A stretch of 64,000 nucleotides of DNA from Jaltomata sinuosa (lineage: Eukaryota > Streptophyta > Magnoliopsida > Solanales > Solanaceae). Under the pieces are notes generated by a model. That model searched no databases. It saw only the letters and a list, made by a program, of their open reading frames with translations, and was not told the origin of the DNA. The stretch's first letter is position 1. Each line of letters begins with the position of its first letter. This document shows, piece after piece, positions 10,540-21,961 of the stretch. The stretch is from the NCBI GenBank assembly GCA_003996215.1, contig QJPP01000332.1:124001-188000 (forward strand), read 5' to 3'. A program made the translations under genes and the position numbers.

Positions 10540-12017
10540 ATGTCTTCAAAAAGGTGAAACACTGGAAGCCAACTTAGGCAAAGGTCTGCTGCTGAAGAAG
10601 CGAGACTTCATTTTGGAGTAGAGGGCATGAAAGCCTTCTACAAGCGTGATAAAGATAGAGGCTTCAATGAGGAGAAAAGTTTCAACTTGGGCGAGGTCGG
10701 AGAGGAGCTACCTAATATGCACCAACAATTTGCTGAACGACAATGGCATCCCTTTTAGGAGGTACGCGGAGGGAACTATAAGGAAATTGTGCGAGAATTC
10801 TTCTTAGCTTATCAGGCTACACAGGACTCCAAAGGATACAGAGGGCCTGTGGAGAGATTTCCCAACCTGGACTCTGTCATTGTCAGGGGCAAGAAAGTTG
10901 GCATCACCCCCGCTGCCATTAATGCTGTCTATTGGGGACACCCAATTGATCCTGCACTAACCCTCATGGCTAAATTAATAGCTGACTCAAAGCTATACCA
11001 GGAGACAGCCCCCGTCATTGCTCAAGATGTTCCCATGTGGTCCACGATAGGGGGAGATATCCCAAGGAGGTCCTTAATCTTTGAGGCTCATCTTTGGTAT
11101 GATCTTATTCGTTACCGCTTCTTTCCTTCCCAAAATGATCAGAAGATAACCCAAGAGGGATCCATTCTAATTGTGGCCATTATGATGGGAGAGCATGTGT
11201 ACTTTGGGGAAATAGCAGCTATGGTGATAAGGTGAAAATCTCGTCGAGAAAATGAATCCTTCCCCTTCCCGGTGCTGATTACGAAGCTATGTGTCAAGGA
11301 CTATGTCCCTACCCTCAGTTGCGACGAGTTCACTCATGCTATTGAGGCCATCGACCTTGATAGAAAAACAGACATGGACGCCCCCAGATTTAAGAAGCAA
11401 AGGGTTGAGCAATTCAGTGGAGTTGACATTGATTAGCTGGGTGCTAGGGCAGACATTTCATCCTCCTCCAGGGCTACTTCCTAGGCACGCACACATGTCT
11501 CAGCCCCCTCAATGACAAAAAGCAGCCTTCAAGACATGGTTGACAAAACTCATAACCATGAGAAGTAGCTTGCTGACCTAGCTGCCAAACTACCCGGAAT
11601 GATAAACAAGGCTGTCAAGATGGTAGTGGATAGCTTGAACTCACTATTCAAGAGAGTTGATGTCATTGATGGGTCAATCAAGACATTGCAGGAAGATGTT
11701 TGGAAAGGAAAAGGTAAAGCTCCAGTGGTAGAAGCAGATTTGACCACCTTACCTCCACCTCATTCCATTCCCTGTCCCTTGGATAGCTTGTTTGTAGCCT
11801 ATGAGGATTAGGAGTTGCCTAGAAATGATGATCAAGAGTTTGGCGATGATCAGGATCCAGATTTTCAGAGGGCCCTTCATGCCTCCACACTTTCCGCGCA
11901 CTCTAAAAAAGGTGGTGCTGCTCCACACTTTACGTGCACTATCAAAAGGGTGGTGCTGGCCTGAGTGAGAGAGCCTTTGATGAGGAAGCAACCACCGATG
12001 TTGATGATGAGGATTAA
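10540..12017 (+). pseudogene. ORF2, plant transposon-protein-like domain, element A
   Basis: ATG at 10540 opens a frame shared with element B's ORF2. The best stretch, 10789-11235, encodes ATQDSKGYRGP, FPNLDSVIVRGKKVGITPAA and a conserved WYDLIRYRFFPS, resembling the 'putative plant transposon protein' domain annotated beside many plant Ty3/gypsy elements. The tail is helical, then acidic. Stops include TGA at codon 6 and TAG 11566-11568, the latter shared with element B. A 38-bp tandem duplication at 11883-11959 shifts the frame before the terminal TAA (12015-12017). Function of the domain is unknown to me; it does not look like env or pol. Confidence 0.65.
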
Positions 12018-14110
12018 TCCTCTAGGGAGTTCCCCCCTTTTTCCCATTGCACTATGAGCATTGAGGGCAATGCTCCTTTTATGCGAAGGGGGTGGCTTTA
12101 CTTACTTGAGTTAGTGCCCGTGAGTGGGCTTGAGACATTTTATTCATTTTATTGCCCTTGTCGGTCATTTTATTGCTTTTATTTCTCTTGTCGGGCCCTG
12201 TTGACATTCTATTCTGCTAGATTATTTGGATGAGTGTGATTTTCTTTTATGTTTTGTTTTACCTTGAGCTTATTTGTGCCCTTGTCGGTCTTGATTTTTA
12301 TTGTGTTGCTGGGTTGGTCCTACATGCTCCATTGTCTTTCTACCCGTGCTTTGAAAATTCACTAAAGGCCTATGCCGAGGCTTGTTTTAAAATGAATCAT
12401 GAGAACGAAATTCGGATATCGCCTTGTTAAGAGTAGTTTAGGAATAAACTCCGTGAGTTTTCTTAACACCACAGTTCTTTCCCAAGGAGCAAAAGTTTTG
12501 ATTATTTTATTTTTCTTTTCTTTTGTTTTTGTGTTTCGAACCGGGTTGGTGTTTTTTTATGATAGATTGAGAGGCGACTTTCTTAAGGGAAAATGCCAAG
12601 TTTTAGTTTAGAATTGAGTCCGTAAGTGCTTGTCTCAAAATGGGCCCACCGAAAAGTTTTTCATTGCAAATTATTTTTTTTTAAAAGGAAAGGAAAGAGG
12701 TAAAATGAATTTTTGGAAGAGAGAATTCTCTTGTCATGACTTGCACACTCTCTCTTTGGCTTGATTGACTCATAAACGAGTGTGTAATGAACTCACAATA
12801 GCTTGTCAAAAATCATTTGCTCCAATTGATTGTGGGACTAATGAATAAAGTCTTGTGGCATGATGCCTTGTGTGGTGAGGCTTTACCTTGATTCTTGTGC
12901 ATAAGTATTGTCTAGAACATGCCCCGAATATGATTCAAGGCAAAATTCTAGGTGTGACCAAGCTTGGAAGATGAACTTAGGCCCTTTTTGATGGCCACTT
13001 CACCCAAATGACTTCCCAATGACATCAAATCCTAGTGAACCCCTTTGAGCTTGTTACCGTTCTTTGGCACCTTGTCAACACCTTGACCTTTTTGGAACCT
13101 CTATCTTGGCACCTATCCTCCCTAATTGCATTGAAAATGAAATGTAGGCTAAAAGCCTAAGTTTGGGGGGGGGAACAAAAGATGACATAGGCAAATGCCT
13201 AAGTTTAGGGGTGCATGTGATCAAATGAGGAGAAGAAAAGAAATGCACTTCAAGTTCAAGGTAGCACCTTAAATTTGAATTGAAAATTGTTCCAAAAGAT
13301 CAATCCAATGAGCAAATTGAAAAGCAAAAATAGGTGCTACCAAGTGAAGGTGGTATAAGGAGTTTGAATGATCATGAGTGAAAAGAAGAAATCTTGGGTT
13401 GAGTGAGGGAGAAACAAGGTGAAGTTAAAATTGAAAATATGAGCGGTGTTCGAAATTAGAACAAAGATATTTAGGGAGATGTAGTCACTTGATCCAAATG
13501 ATATCCTCACCTTAGCCCTAGCCAATATCGTAACCCGCAAGTCCTTGGTGATTCCGAGCTTGGCTACCCTACATTAGTGGCAATTTACATGAAGGGCAAT
13601 CCTATGGTTCAATGCTCATGCACTTGAACTTCCTTGAGAGAGTGAGAGTCTTCTTGGTTCTCCTATAATCTCGTGTTTGTGAATTTAATGATTGTGAGTG
13701 GGATTCACTCTTGTGGTGAGTGGCATCATGCACTCAAATTGAAACATGAGTCTCTATTTCAATTGAGGGGAATGAATAAGACAAGTTGTGTGGCGAATCT
13801 TGAGGCAAACCTTGATGGTCCATGCCAATGACTTGAGAAGCTTAAATGTCTTGTTTTGAATGGAAAATACCCTTGATTTTAAATAAGAAATGATGTCCTT
13901 TTGAAAAAGATTTTGAAATGACCAATTGCCTTGAGTTTGTGGTGGTTCAAATTGGGATGAGCATAGTAGTTGAGTCCTTTGTTTGAGTCTTTTGTTTGTT
14001 TCTTTTTCTTAAATTTTTAGTATAGAGTAGTATTTTGTGCCTTGATTGAGCCTTAGCATAACTCATTCCTTTCCTTATGAGTATCTTTCTTGAGGACAAG
14101 CAATAGTTCA
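12018..14110 (+). other. 3' noncoding region of element A
   Basis: No coding potential. It contains repeated phrases (TTGCCCTTGTCGG at 12145-12285), a third copy of the GATAGATTGAG...CTTAAGGG motif near 12561, extra polypurine-like tracts (GAAGGGGGTGG near 12093; a run of nine or more G near 13164; AGTTTAGGGG near 13202) and a roughly 160-bp block at 13470-13632 that is strongly conserved in B and D. The whole stretch aligns with element B 37622-39739. Confidence 0.7.
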
Positions 14111-14122
14111 AGTTTGGGGGTT
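14111..14122 (+). other. Terminal polypurine tract, element A
   Basis: AGTTTGGGGGTT abuts the 3' LTR start at 14123. This is the expected site for plus-strand priming. Confidence 0.8.
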
Positions 14123-15619
14123 TGATAAGTCAGTAATCTACCAACTTATTGAGCCTATATCCATGAATTATTGCTAGGTTTTGAATCAATTTAGAGGTTC
14201 TTATGGCCTTTATTGATGTCTACGCAGGCACATTTGATAGAAGATGAAAAACAAAGATATGGACCCAAAAAGAGCCAAAAAGGATCTAAGTTTGAAGAGT
14301 TGAGAAAACCTGAAGAATCTGAACCAAGATGCGGTGGTTGTGCGACACGCACAAGCCGAGGTGCGGTTCGCACCTCCTCCGCATGAAGCTACTAAAGTTG
14401 CTGAAGATTCTGCTAAGGAGTGCAGCCGCTGTGCGACGCACACATCCCGTGTTGTGAAATGCACTACCTTCTCACGAAGCTCACTAATGCTGCTGAAGTC
14501 ACTGGTCAAATTGAAGTAGGTGTGCGACGTGCACATTAAAACGTGCGAACCGCACATCACACCATCTCCAAAAAGGCAAACTTGTCCTAATTTTATGTGA
14601 CGACTTGGGAAAATATAAAAGGCCATTTTAGGCTCAAATTGTATATACAACACTTCAGACCTGATTCCTAGAGAATAGTTTTTGCTTTGTAAACAATTTT
14701 CCACCTCCATTGAGAGAGCGTTTTCAATCCAAATATCTTGGTTAACAATTTGTGTGCCTAATTTGATTCTAGAATTTGAGATTCAGCTATAATGGATGGA
14801 AATTTGACTTACCCAGATGGTATCTCTTCTTCTCCTACTATGAGTGGCTAAATTCTCTTGTCTAGGGGTGTATTGATGATGTGTGCTTAGCTAATGGGTG
14901 TGGGTGTTGTTAATTCACCTTTATAATGGCTTATTTGACATGGGTCTAGTAATTTCACCAAGTTTTAATCCTAAAATTGATGGTTGCAAATATTAATTTA
15001 CATTACTTGGCTATGTCATTGCTCGGGAGAGAATTTCATAGTTGTGGATGTGAAATTGCTAGTGGGTAATTGGGAATCCATATAGATTGGAGGCTAAAAA
15101 TTACTCTAATCGCAGGAATATCCCATTTAAGGGTCCGAGCTAGAAATAGGACGACCTCCCTAAGCTAATGTTGGTTGAATGTTTATCACACTGATGATGT
15201 TCTAACCGAAATCATTGGAAATGTGGATGTTGATCGAGAGATAGCATTCCACACCTATGACCAACGCTATTCATGTCAATAGGTGAGAGTAGAAGTGAAT
15301 TAATGAGTACCCCATTCTATAGCTAATACCCCATTGGATATGCATCCCTAGTCATCTATTCAATCTTGGTACACCCGCCATTAGTTTTATTGCTTTTAAT
15401 TGAATTGTATTTGTAGTGACAACATTCCCAATTCCCCCCAATTTTTACTTGTTTTAGTTTGAGCAATTACTCTCGCCTTGAAATCAACTCATACAATCTC
15501 TAGTTGGCTAAGTAAAGTCCCTTTGGTACGACCTCGACATCCTTTGGGTTTATAAATTTTATTTTGCTGCACGATCTTCGTGGCCTCCTAATTGGAGAGC
15601 ACGATATGAGCGTTCATCA
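14123..15619 (+). repeat. 3' LTR of element A
   Basis: TGATAAGTCAG...TTCATCA, 1497 bp, followed by the TSD copy ATATC. The word array is at 14330-14565 and a TATA-like AAAATATAAAAGG at about 14609-14622. Nearly identical to the 5' LTR after position about 14520, but clearly diverged before it. Confidence 0.9.
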
Positions 15620-17390
15620 ATATCCAACACCATTTTCCTCAAGACAAAGAAATTTTTGCCCGGCACATAACCACTGGTACCACACCAAACCAACAGAAGA
15701 ATTTTAAGCAAACACTAGATAACAGCCTAGGAAACAACCACCTTAGACCGCTAGAAATTGAGATACCCAAACCAACTCTAGAACCACAATGAAGACCAGA
15801 AATAAAGCTAATAAGACCTACCCACGAGTCATAACCCGGGTGGTCACCTCCCAAAGACAACACACCCCATCCACTACTAAAAAGAATCAACCTACTGAGA
15901 AATCACACGCATAACCACTACAAACTCAAATAATAAAACAACCAAACAAGAAACAGGTAGACAGATATACATATACATGAAAATGGGTAGATCTGCATAG
16001 CAAACAATACCAATACTAGCTGATGGTAATAAAAGTTGTACCTGTAGCAACTATAGCTGGAACCTCCATCTCTGGCCCCCCAAGAGGGGCATCGGACTAC
16101 CGGTGTCTATTTCTGGACTGAGTAGTTGATACTAAAGGCTCGATCGTCCCTTGCTGGGGACAATCTCTAGAAAAGTGAACAATCACTCCACAACCATAGC
16201 AACCCAAAGAAGCCCTGCACTGATGCACGGTGCCTGTAGACTCTGGACAGATACCTGAACTACCTGGCTGAAAGCCACCTCTAACCATCTGGGGACCACC
16301 CCTACTACTCTGCACTCTACCTCTAGCCGGTGGCACTGGAGCCCTGGGAGATAGAACCCGCTGAATAGAAGGTGTGATCGTGGGGAAATCCCTAGCAAAG
16401 TGCCCATACTCACCGCAGTGGAAACAACCTGCTACCAGATGACATCTAAAAGGAAGATCTCACTGAGCCTGGTTGGCCACCATGACTTACACGCCATGAA
16501 GTTTTGGGAAACCTGACCTGCACCATGTCTTCTCTGCTCAACATGCTCTGTACAACCACCCTCTGAACCCTTTGAAGCCACCAAAACTGTCTTGCTAGAC
16601 AGAAAGCAATGAAACTGATCTTTATTAGAGAATCCCTTACCTCGAGACTTAGAACAACAGAAACTGCCCAGACAGTGATGCCTCTTACCACTACCTCTAT
16701 ATGCCTCATGACATAACCCCTCTATAGCCCAAGAATGATCATCCACCTGAAGGAAGGTAGTCCCAACTGACACCAAGTGCTCTGTCGCCAAACGGAGAGG
16801 TGAAATCAATCCTCCAACAAAACCCTGAACTCTCTTAAACTCTATAGGCACAATCCTAGCAGTGCACTTAATAACCTCTTAAAACCTTGCCTTGTACTCC
16901 AATACCGAAATACCACCCTACTGAAGACCTGGATCCTTAAACCTAGCCAAAGCACCACTAGAAGAATCGGGCATTTCCCCTACCTGTGGTACTGATACAC
17001 CCTCTAGAAGACTCGAAGTCCTAGCCACGGTGTCCTAAAGAACTGGGGTAGCCATAAATCCTACCGGAGGCTGGCCTGGCCCCAAACCACCTAGCTAATT
17101 CGGTAAGTTCTCACTCTGAAATCCTGGCACTGGAGGAAACATTGAAGCAACAAGAATAGAAGCCTTGACGTCACCCGCTGCCATACTTATCCTAGGCATA
17201 TGAGAAGGAATGGAACAAAAAAATATAGAAGTCGATAGAGCTAGGAATGCACGATAAGGAGCCAAGAATATGGAACTTTTCCTAATAATGCCCTGTAGTC
17301 TCCCGCAGATAGGATACGAACGTCATCATACCAATCTTGAGACTCTACTTAGACACTTGCTTTTGCACCAACGACACCGGTGAACCTAGG
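15620..17390 (-). pseudogene. gag: Gag of element E (chromovirus, with zinc knuckles)
   Basis: Minus-strand gag. Three open segments carry recognisable Gag: 16432-16851 (GLISPLRLATEHLVSVGTT), then two CCHC-type knuckles. The upstream knuckle (plus coordinates 16385-16426) reads CFHCGEYGHFARDF, its last Cys changed to Phe. The downstream one (16161-16202) is intact, CYGCGVIVHFSRDC. The tail SRDCPQQGT... ends near 16097. A likely start ATG is at 17184-17182. Frameshifts separate the parts. 15625-16050 is the beginning of the pol side and is not readable. The gag lies directly downstream (minus strand) of the PBS, as expected. Confidence 0.75.
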
Positions 17391-17402
17391 GCTCTGATAC
17401 CA
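17391..17402 (-). other. Primer binding site, initiator-Met tRNA type (element E)
   Basis: Minus strand TGGTATCAGAGC, the classic plant LTR-retrotransposon primer site, lies three bases from the LTR at 17406. Confidence 0.88.
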
Positions 17403-17405
17403 AGA

Positions 17406-20400
17406 TGTGAAGACCCGGTTTCTCAAGTCATGATGACACCTACAACCCCCCAAGTAGGAAAACCAATCCCCATAGCTCAAAATAGTTAGTAATGGGCTAA
17501 TAACTAAGAAAACACACACAATAAGTAAAAAATAAGTGAAAGTAGAGAAGATAACACAATGCGGAAGGAAAACAACCTAAATATACATATAAAGAAACTA
17601 CACCAACCCACAACCTGGTCATCGATAGTACATGAGCCTCTAATAGAAGACAAAGTGCTAGAGATAACAAAGAGAATATACAACTATCTCCGAATAAACA
17701 AAGAGTAGCAGTGCCAAAAGATAAGATATGGTCGAGCCTCGGACGTCAAGAGCTCACCCTAGTCTCAAATATCCAAAAGTTGTACGAATATCCACATGAT
17801 TAACGATGAAGGCTCACACTAGGATCTGCACCAGAAAGATGCAGAAGTGTAGTATGAGCACCAATTGCAAAGCAACGGGTACCCAGTAGGTATAATCAGC
17901 CGAATGAGCACATATAAGATATAAAAGCAGTAAATAGAAAATAATCAAGAAAGCAGTCATAGAAGCAACAAAGAAAGCACACAAAAACTAGCATATATAG
18001 AAGTCAACGAGACTACAAGCATGCTAGGCTAGCCAGAAAAAATATATATATAACACACAACACAGGTGAAGGAAAGGAGAACGCACCTGGATCCTTGCAA
18101 CAATAATATATATAAAGAAAAAGTTTAAGAAGGATGGCGGTATACCGGTAACCTCAAGTAAAAGGGAAGAAAGGAAGAAAGTAAACATACTCATGCTAAA
18201 CACAATATAACTAAGAAAATCATGCTAAAGACACGCTCTCAAGATAAGGATAGCCAGGAAACAACCTTATAAACACAACCCTAGGATAGAATAAGCTACA
18301 CCAAAAGGAATCGAAAAGCCACTAACCAGCACCACGATAAGGTAGATTCCGCTAATCCACAAATGCTCAGAAGGCCACATAACCAGTGGCTTATCAAGAT
18401 AAACTCCACTAATCCACCAATAATTAGAATCCTCTAACAAGTACTACACTAAGATATCATAAGATAATCTACCTACAGTCCCAATGGGTGCCCATACACC
18501 CGAGGAGTACATACAAGTGAAAATAAACCCCCCGGCATCCCATACTACTGGAGCGTACACTAAACAAACAATAAACAAGGGTGGATACGAATACAATATG
18601 CATGATATGATGGAACCGTTATGACAGTAACCCTGTATGTACCTCCTCGGGGGCCTATGGACCAGTAGGTAGGATCCATGGAAGGACATAGCCCTTCGTC
18701 ACTCACAGCACATAGCCCTTGGCTCGGATTGGCAAGGTCCATGGAGGTTCGTGATCATATACTAAATTTGCAAGATCTTAAATATAACCGCTCAGAGTGT
18801 ATTCGGGTCTAACCCAGTGATCAAAATCTCAAAATAAATGCTCGGAGTCTATTCGGGTCTAAATCAATTAATGAAATCTCAAAACCCCAATAAAGGGTGC
18901 CCAGAGTGTATCTGAGTCTAAATCTGTAGTAAAAGTATGTCTAGCACTATGGCGCAGCCGAGTCTAATTTCAGTGTGAAAACCAGTGATAAAATCATCAT
19001 AATATCCCTTTTATCCAAGAAGATCCATAAAATCAGTTTCAAATCCTTTTTATAATCATTTATATTGAAAACAGGCCCTTGGGCCATGCAGAGTTTAGAA
19101 AATTGGTTATAGTAGGCCCGCAAACAAAATAGTAGTAAAATAATGCAGAAAATCCTTTTCATGAATTATATGATCGCAAGCAAACAATAGCCCAATAACT
19201 CACAATTAATCTATCGACCTTGCACAGGCTCAATTAGCTCTACAACATAGATAACCAGCCTAAAATCATAACTTGATGTTCGAGACTCGCAAACATTCCC
19301 AAATATCTCACAATCCATGGTCCAAATGCATATACAAAGGCCACATGGGGACATAAGTGTAATATTACAAAACTAGATCAAATACTACAACCAACGTAAG
19401 AAATAATACGGACAGAAGAGACTGACAAGGTCTAGGGTGCCAACCTAGAATACCCAACCCAAGGATGCTAATTAATACAGTGATAGCCTATATATGCAAA
19501 GTCTAAGGTAGGGAAGACCATAAACTTACTGTTATCCAATGACTAGTTACTAGAACAACATCATCCAAGCCCAAGCTGCTCTGAGAAGCCCCAAATTGCG
19601 AACGAACTATCAAAACAATATACTACACATCAAGATGAAGCTAACGGTACCCATATTGCTAAAAGTTCTGCCGGATCGAAATCCAGGTCAAAAGCGGTCC
19701 CCCAGGCCCTGCAACCTAAAACTAAAAACAAAAAACAAAAAATACAACAATGTTTCCATTCCCGGGAGCATATGCTCAAAATTTGAGCGAAATTGGGCCA
19801 TGCGAATGGCTCAAAACAGCCCATGGAACTCAAGAAACAAAGACAAAATTGAAAAGAGATTTAGCGTAATTAAACAAGGAAATTTACCAATTTGAAAGCC
19901 AACAAACGGTCACGGACTGGAAATATATTCACCTCCAAGCTCTTGGAATTATCAAAGTGGAGAATGAAGGTTTTGGGGTTAATTTTAATGGAGGAATGAA
20001 ATGGGTGAAGTTAGAATAAAAAATGAAGGAGATGGCCAAATATATGCTGCCAGCGCTGCCTCGGTTGATGTGACTAGGCGCTGCGCACGCGACCCAGGCG
20101 CACGCAACTAGGCATAGGCGTATGCAGCCCAGGCACACGCGGTCGGGCACAAGTGCATGTGGTCCAGGTGCGCATGGTCCAGCACAGGCGCACGCAGAGG
20201 AAGGGGGCCGACTGGGGCTGTTGTGCGCATGCGGCCATGCCCATGCATGGGCAATGGCCTGGCTGGTACCATGATAGCAACCAACAACCAACAACCAAGG
20301 CAACACTAGAATTTTCTTTGATGGACAACACATTTGAGGTCCTGCAAACACTAACGAACTATGCTACTCTACTAAAAATAACATTCCAGACTCAATAAAA

Positions 20401-20966
20401 TTGATGAAAATCCCAATAGAGGTCGATTTAATAAAAAGTGGGTCCAACGCCCAAAGCCAATTTTAGGCCAACTTTTTCAAAATAGAACACCATGGCCTAA
20501 AGTGAGTCCGGAAGCCTCGAGACTCGCACTAAAGGTCCCTCTAGCCCAAAGTTAATATTCCAGAGCTAACAACATGGACAAAATTTCCATCCGAAGCCGC
20601 CTTCTTTGAATGTTGACCAACGTCAAACTTCCAAGTTCAACAGGCCAGAAACACAAAAAGCAACACAAAACTAAATCAAAAGCTCCCAGACCCTGACCAA
20701 GGGTCTAACTTGACCAAACTCCACACATCAGAGCTAACAAAACTGTCAAAATTTGATTTTCAGCATGTTTACCAAGAATGTTGATCTAAGTCAATAATTT
20801 TCTAAGTTTAAGCTCTAAATAGGAAAATGGTCATAACCACTAAATGAACGGCCAGGACACCGGACTACTGGTCCCAATAAGCCATAAATGACTTGGAGCC
20901 ACTACACGAATACTCTAGCAGTACAAAGAAAGCAAAAATATAGGAATAACTGGAAGGGTCATTACA
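17406..20966 (-). repeat. 5' LTR of element E (3.56 kb)
   Basis: Plus-strand ends TGTGAAGACCC and GGGTCATTACA. It is homologous, in the same orientation, to solo LTR H (54120-57393) and, inverted, to LTR I. Its R/U5 part contains a degenerate tandem of GAGTGTATTCGGGTCTAA at 18789-18935. Several open frames inside are not coding. Confidence 0.88.
20036..20290 (-). promoter_or_regulatory. U3 word array and TATA-like box, element E 5' LTR
   Basis: 20050-20290 repeats GGCGCACGC-type words (GACCCAGGCGCACGCAAC, CAGGCGCACGCAGAGG). Directly downstream on the minus strand is CATATATTTGG (20036-20047) and a CT-rich leader (CCATCTCCTTCATTTTTTA). The same array opens the window in the other LTR. Confidence 0.6.
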
Positions 20967-21961
20967 TCTGGTACAAGAGTTCATATAAAATAATAATAAT
21001 AATTATGATGATGATGATGATAATAATAATAAATAATAATAAAAAAATCAGTTATAATGGAATAATTTAAATTTGGTGATAGATAAATCATGAAGCTTAG
21101 TAAAATCCTCAATGATAAATGATTAATTCAATTTTAAGTTATTTTTTCTAGAAATCATGTCAGACCATTCAAGGCCAAAATCAAATCAAATAGCTCATCA
21201 AGTCGTGCCTCATAAGGGAAAAATGATCAATAAACTCATGTCATCTCAAGGGAAAATTATATCAATCAGAGTGCCATACTTAAGGCAAATCAAGTCAATA
21301 AGGTGCCGTACTTTCAGGCAAATTAAATCAATCAAACCAATTAAAGTTCAAATTTAAAGTTCAGTTTGTCATACTTTAAGACAAATCAAGATCTATCATG
21401 TTGACTTATAAGGCGGATCACAACTCAAAAAGTAATTTATTGGGACTACCAACCATTGAGACTATTCTTTCTCCCAAATAGAAAGGCCACTCCAAGAGTA
21501 ATTCATCAGGGCTATCAACCCTCGAAGACTATTCTTCTTCTCAAATAGCAAGGCTTCCCATATAGGATCAAACACAAATAATTGCAATCTTAGTTTATTA
21601 GCCAAAACAAAAATTCAAAATTATCATCTCATGAATAAAGGTATATCAATCATTTTTCAAGCATAAAAAGCATAATTTAAAGCCATTAAATCATGCTTCA
21701 AGTTAATAGGTTTATTCATAAAGAAAATCATGCTTAAAAATTATCACTTCAAAATTAAGTTTAAATAATCCCAATTATAGGGAAAATCATATACATATAC
21801 ATAGTTCATCATATAGAATGATATTGAAATACTAGACTTGATGTGAGCTTGTTCCTCATGCACATAGTCTTATTAAAACTCTTTTTTTATAGTTAAAAGT
21901 ATATTAAAGAAGACATACATCGAAAACTTTATATCTCATAAGAATATTTAATTGGATAAAT
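20967..21961. other. Unassigned AT-rich DNA
   Basis: No convincing gene. It contains an AT-rich trinucleotide-like microsatellite (ATAATAATAATT then ATGATGATGATGATAATAATAAT) at about 20988-21040. Degenerate repeats of AAATCAAATC/GGCAAATCAAGTCAAT occupy 21170-21400, and two similar phrases (GACTATTCTTTCTCCCAAATAG and GACTATTCTTCTTCTCAAATAG) lie about 65 bp apart near 21460-21550. Confidence 0.5.

Larger units (their letters stand above)
5418..15619 (+). mobile_element. Element A: full-length non-autonomous Athila-like retrotransposon, TSD ATATC
   Basis: LTRs at 5418-6913 and 14123-15619 (TGAT...ATCA ends) bracket an 8.7-kb-span unit with a tRNA-Asp-type PBS and a terminal polypurine tract. 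ATATC at 5413-5417 is repeated at 15620-15624. Internal order: gag interrupted by foreign chromovirus pol, a noncoding block with promoter-like and intron-like features, ORF2, and 2.1 kb of 3' noncoding DNA. No protease, RT or integrase of its own lineage is present, so mobilisation would have depended on another element. Sister copies are B (31376-41257) and, more distantly, D. It is inserted in the pol remnant of E. Confidence 0.92.
1..20966 (-). mobile_element. Element E: decayed Tekay-like chromovirus, minus strand, split by two insertions
   Basis: Two copies of one long LTR (1-918, cut by the window edge, and 17406-20966) bracket internal DNA at 919-2380, 4509-5412 and 15625-17405. The minus-strand orientation is set by an initiator-Met type primer site touching the right LTR at 17391-17402. 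Internal pieces in minus order are a zinc-knuckle gag, then RT/RNase H remains, then integrase remains, the normal gag-pol order. All reading frames are broken. Solo LTR S and element A interrupt it, and both insertions are closed by exact 5-bp duplications. The element's own TSD cannot be tested because its left LTR runs off the window; the right flank reads TCTGG. Confidence 0.85.

Noticed and set aside
16183..16413. 76-codon minus-strand frame beside the knuckle region
   Set aside because: Alternative frame of gag; the zinc knuckles are in the other frames.
19596..19895. 99-codon plus-strand frame
   Set aside because: Lies within the leader/U5 part of LTR E, antisense to the element, without any recognisable feature.
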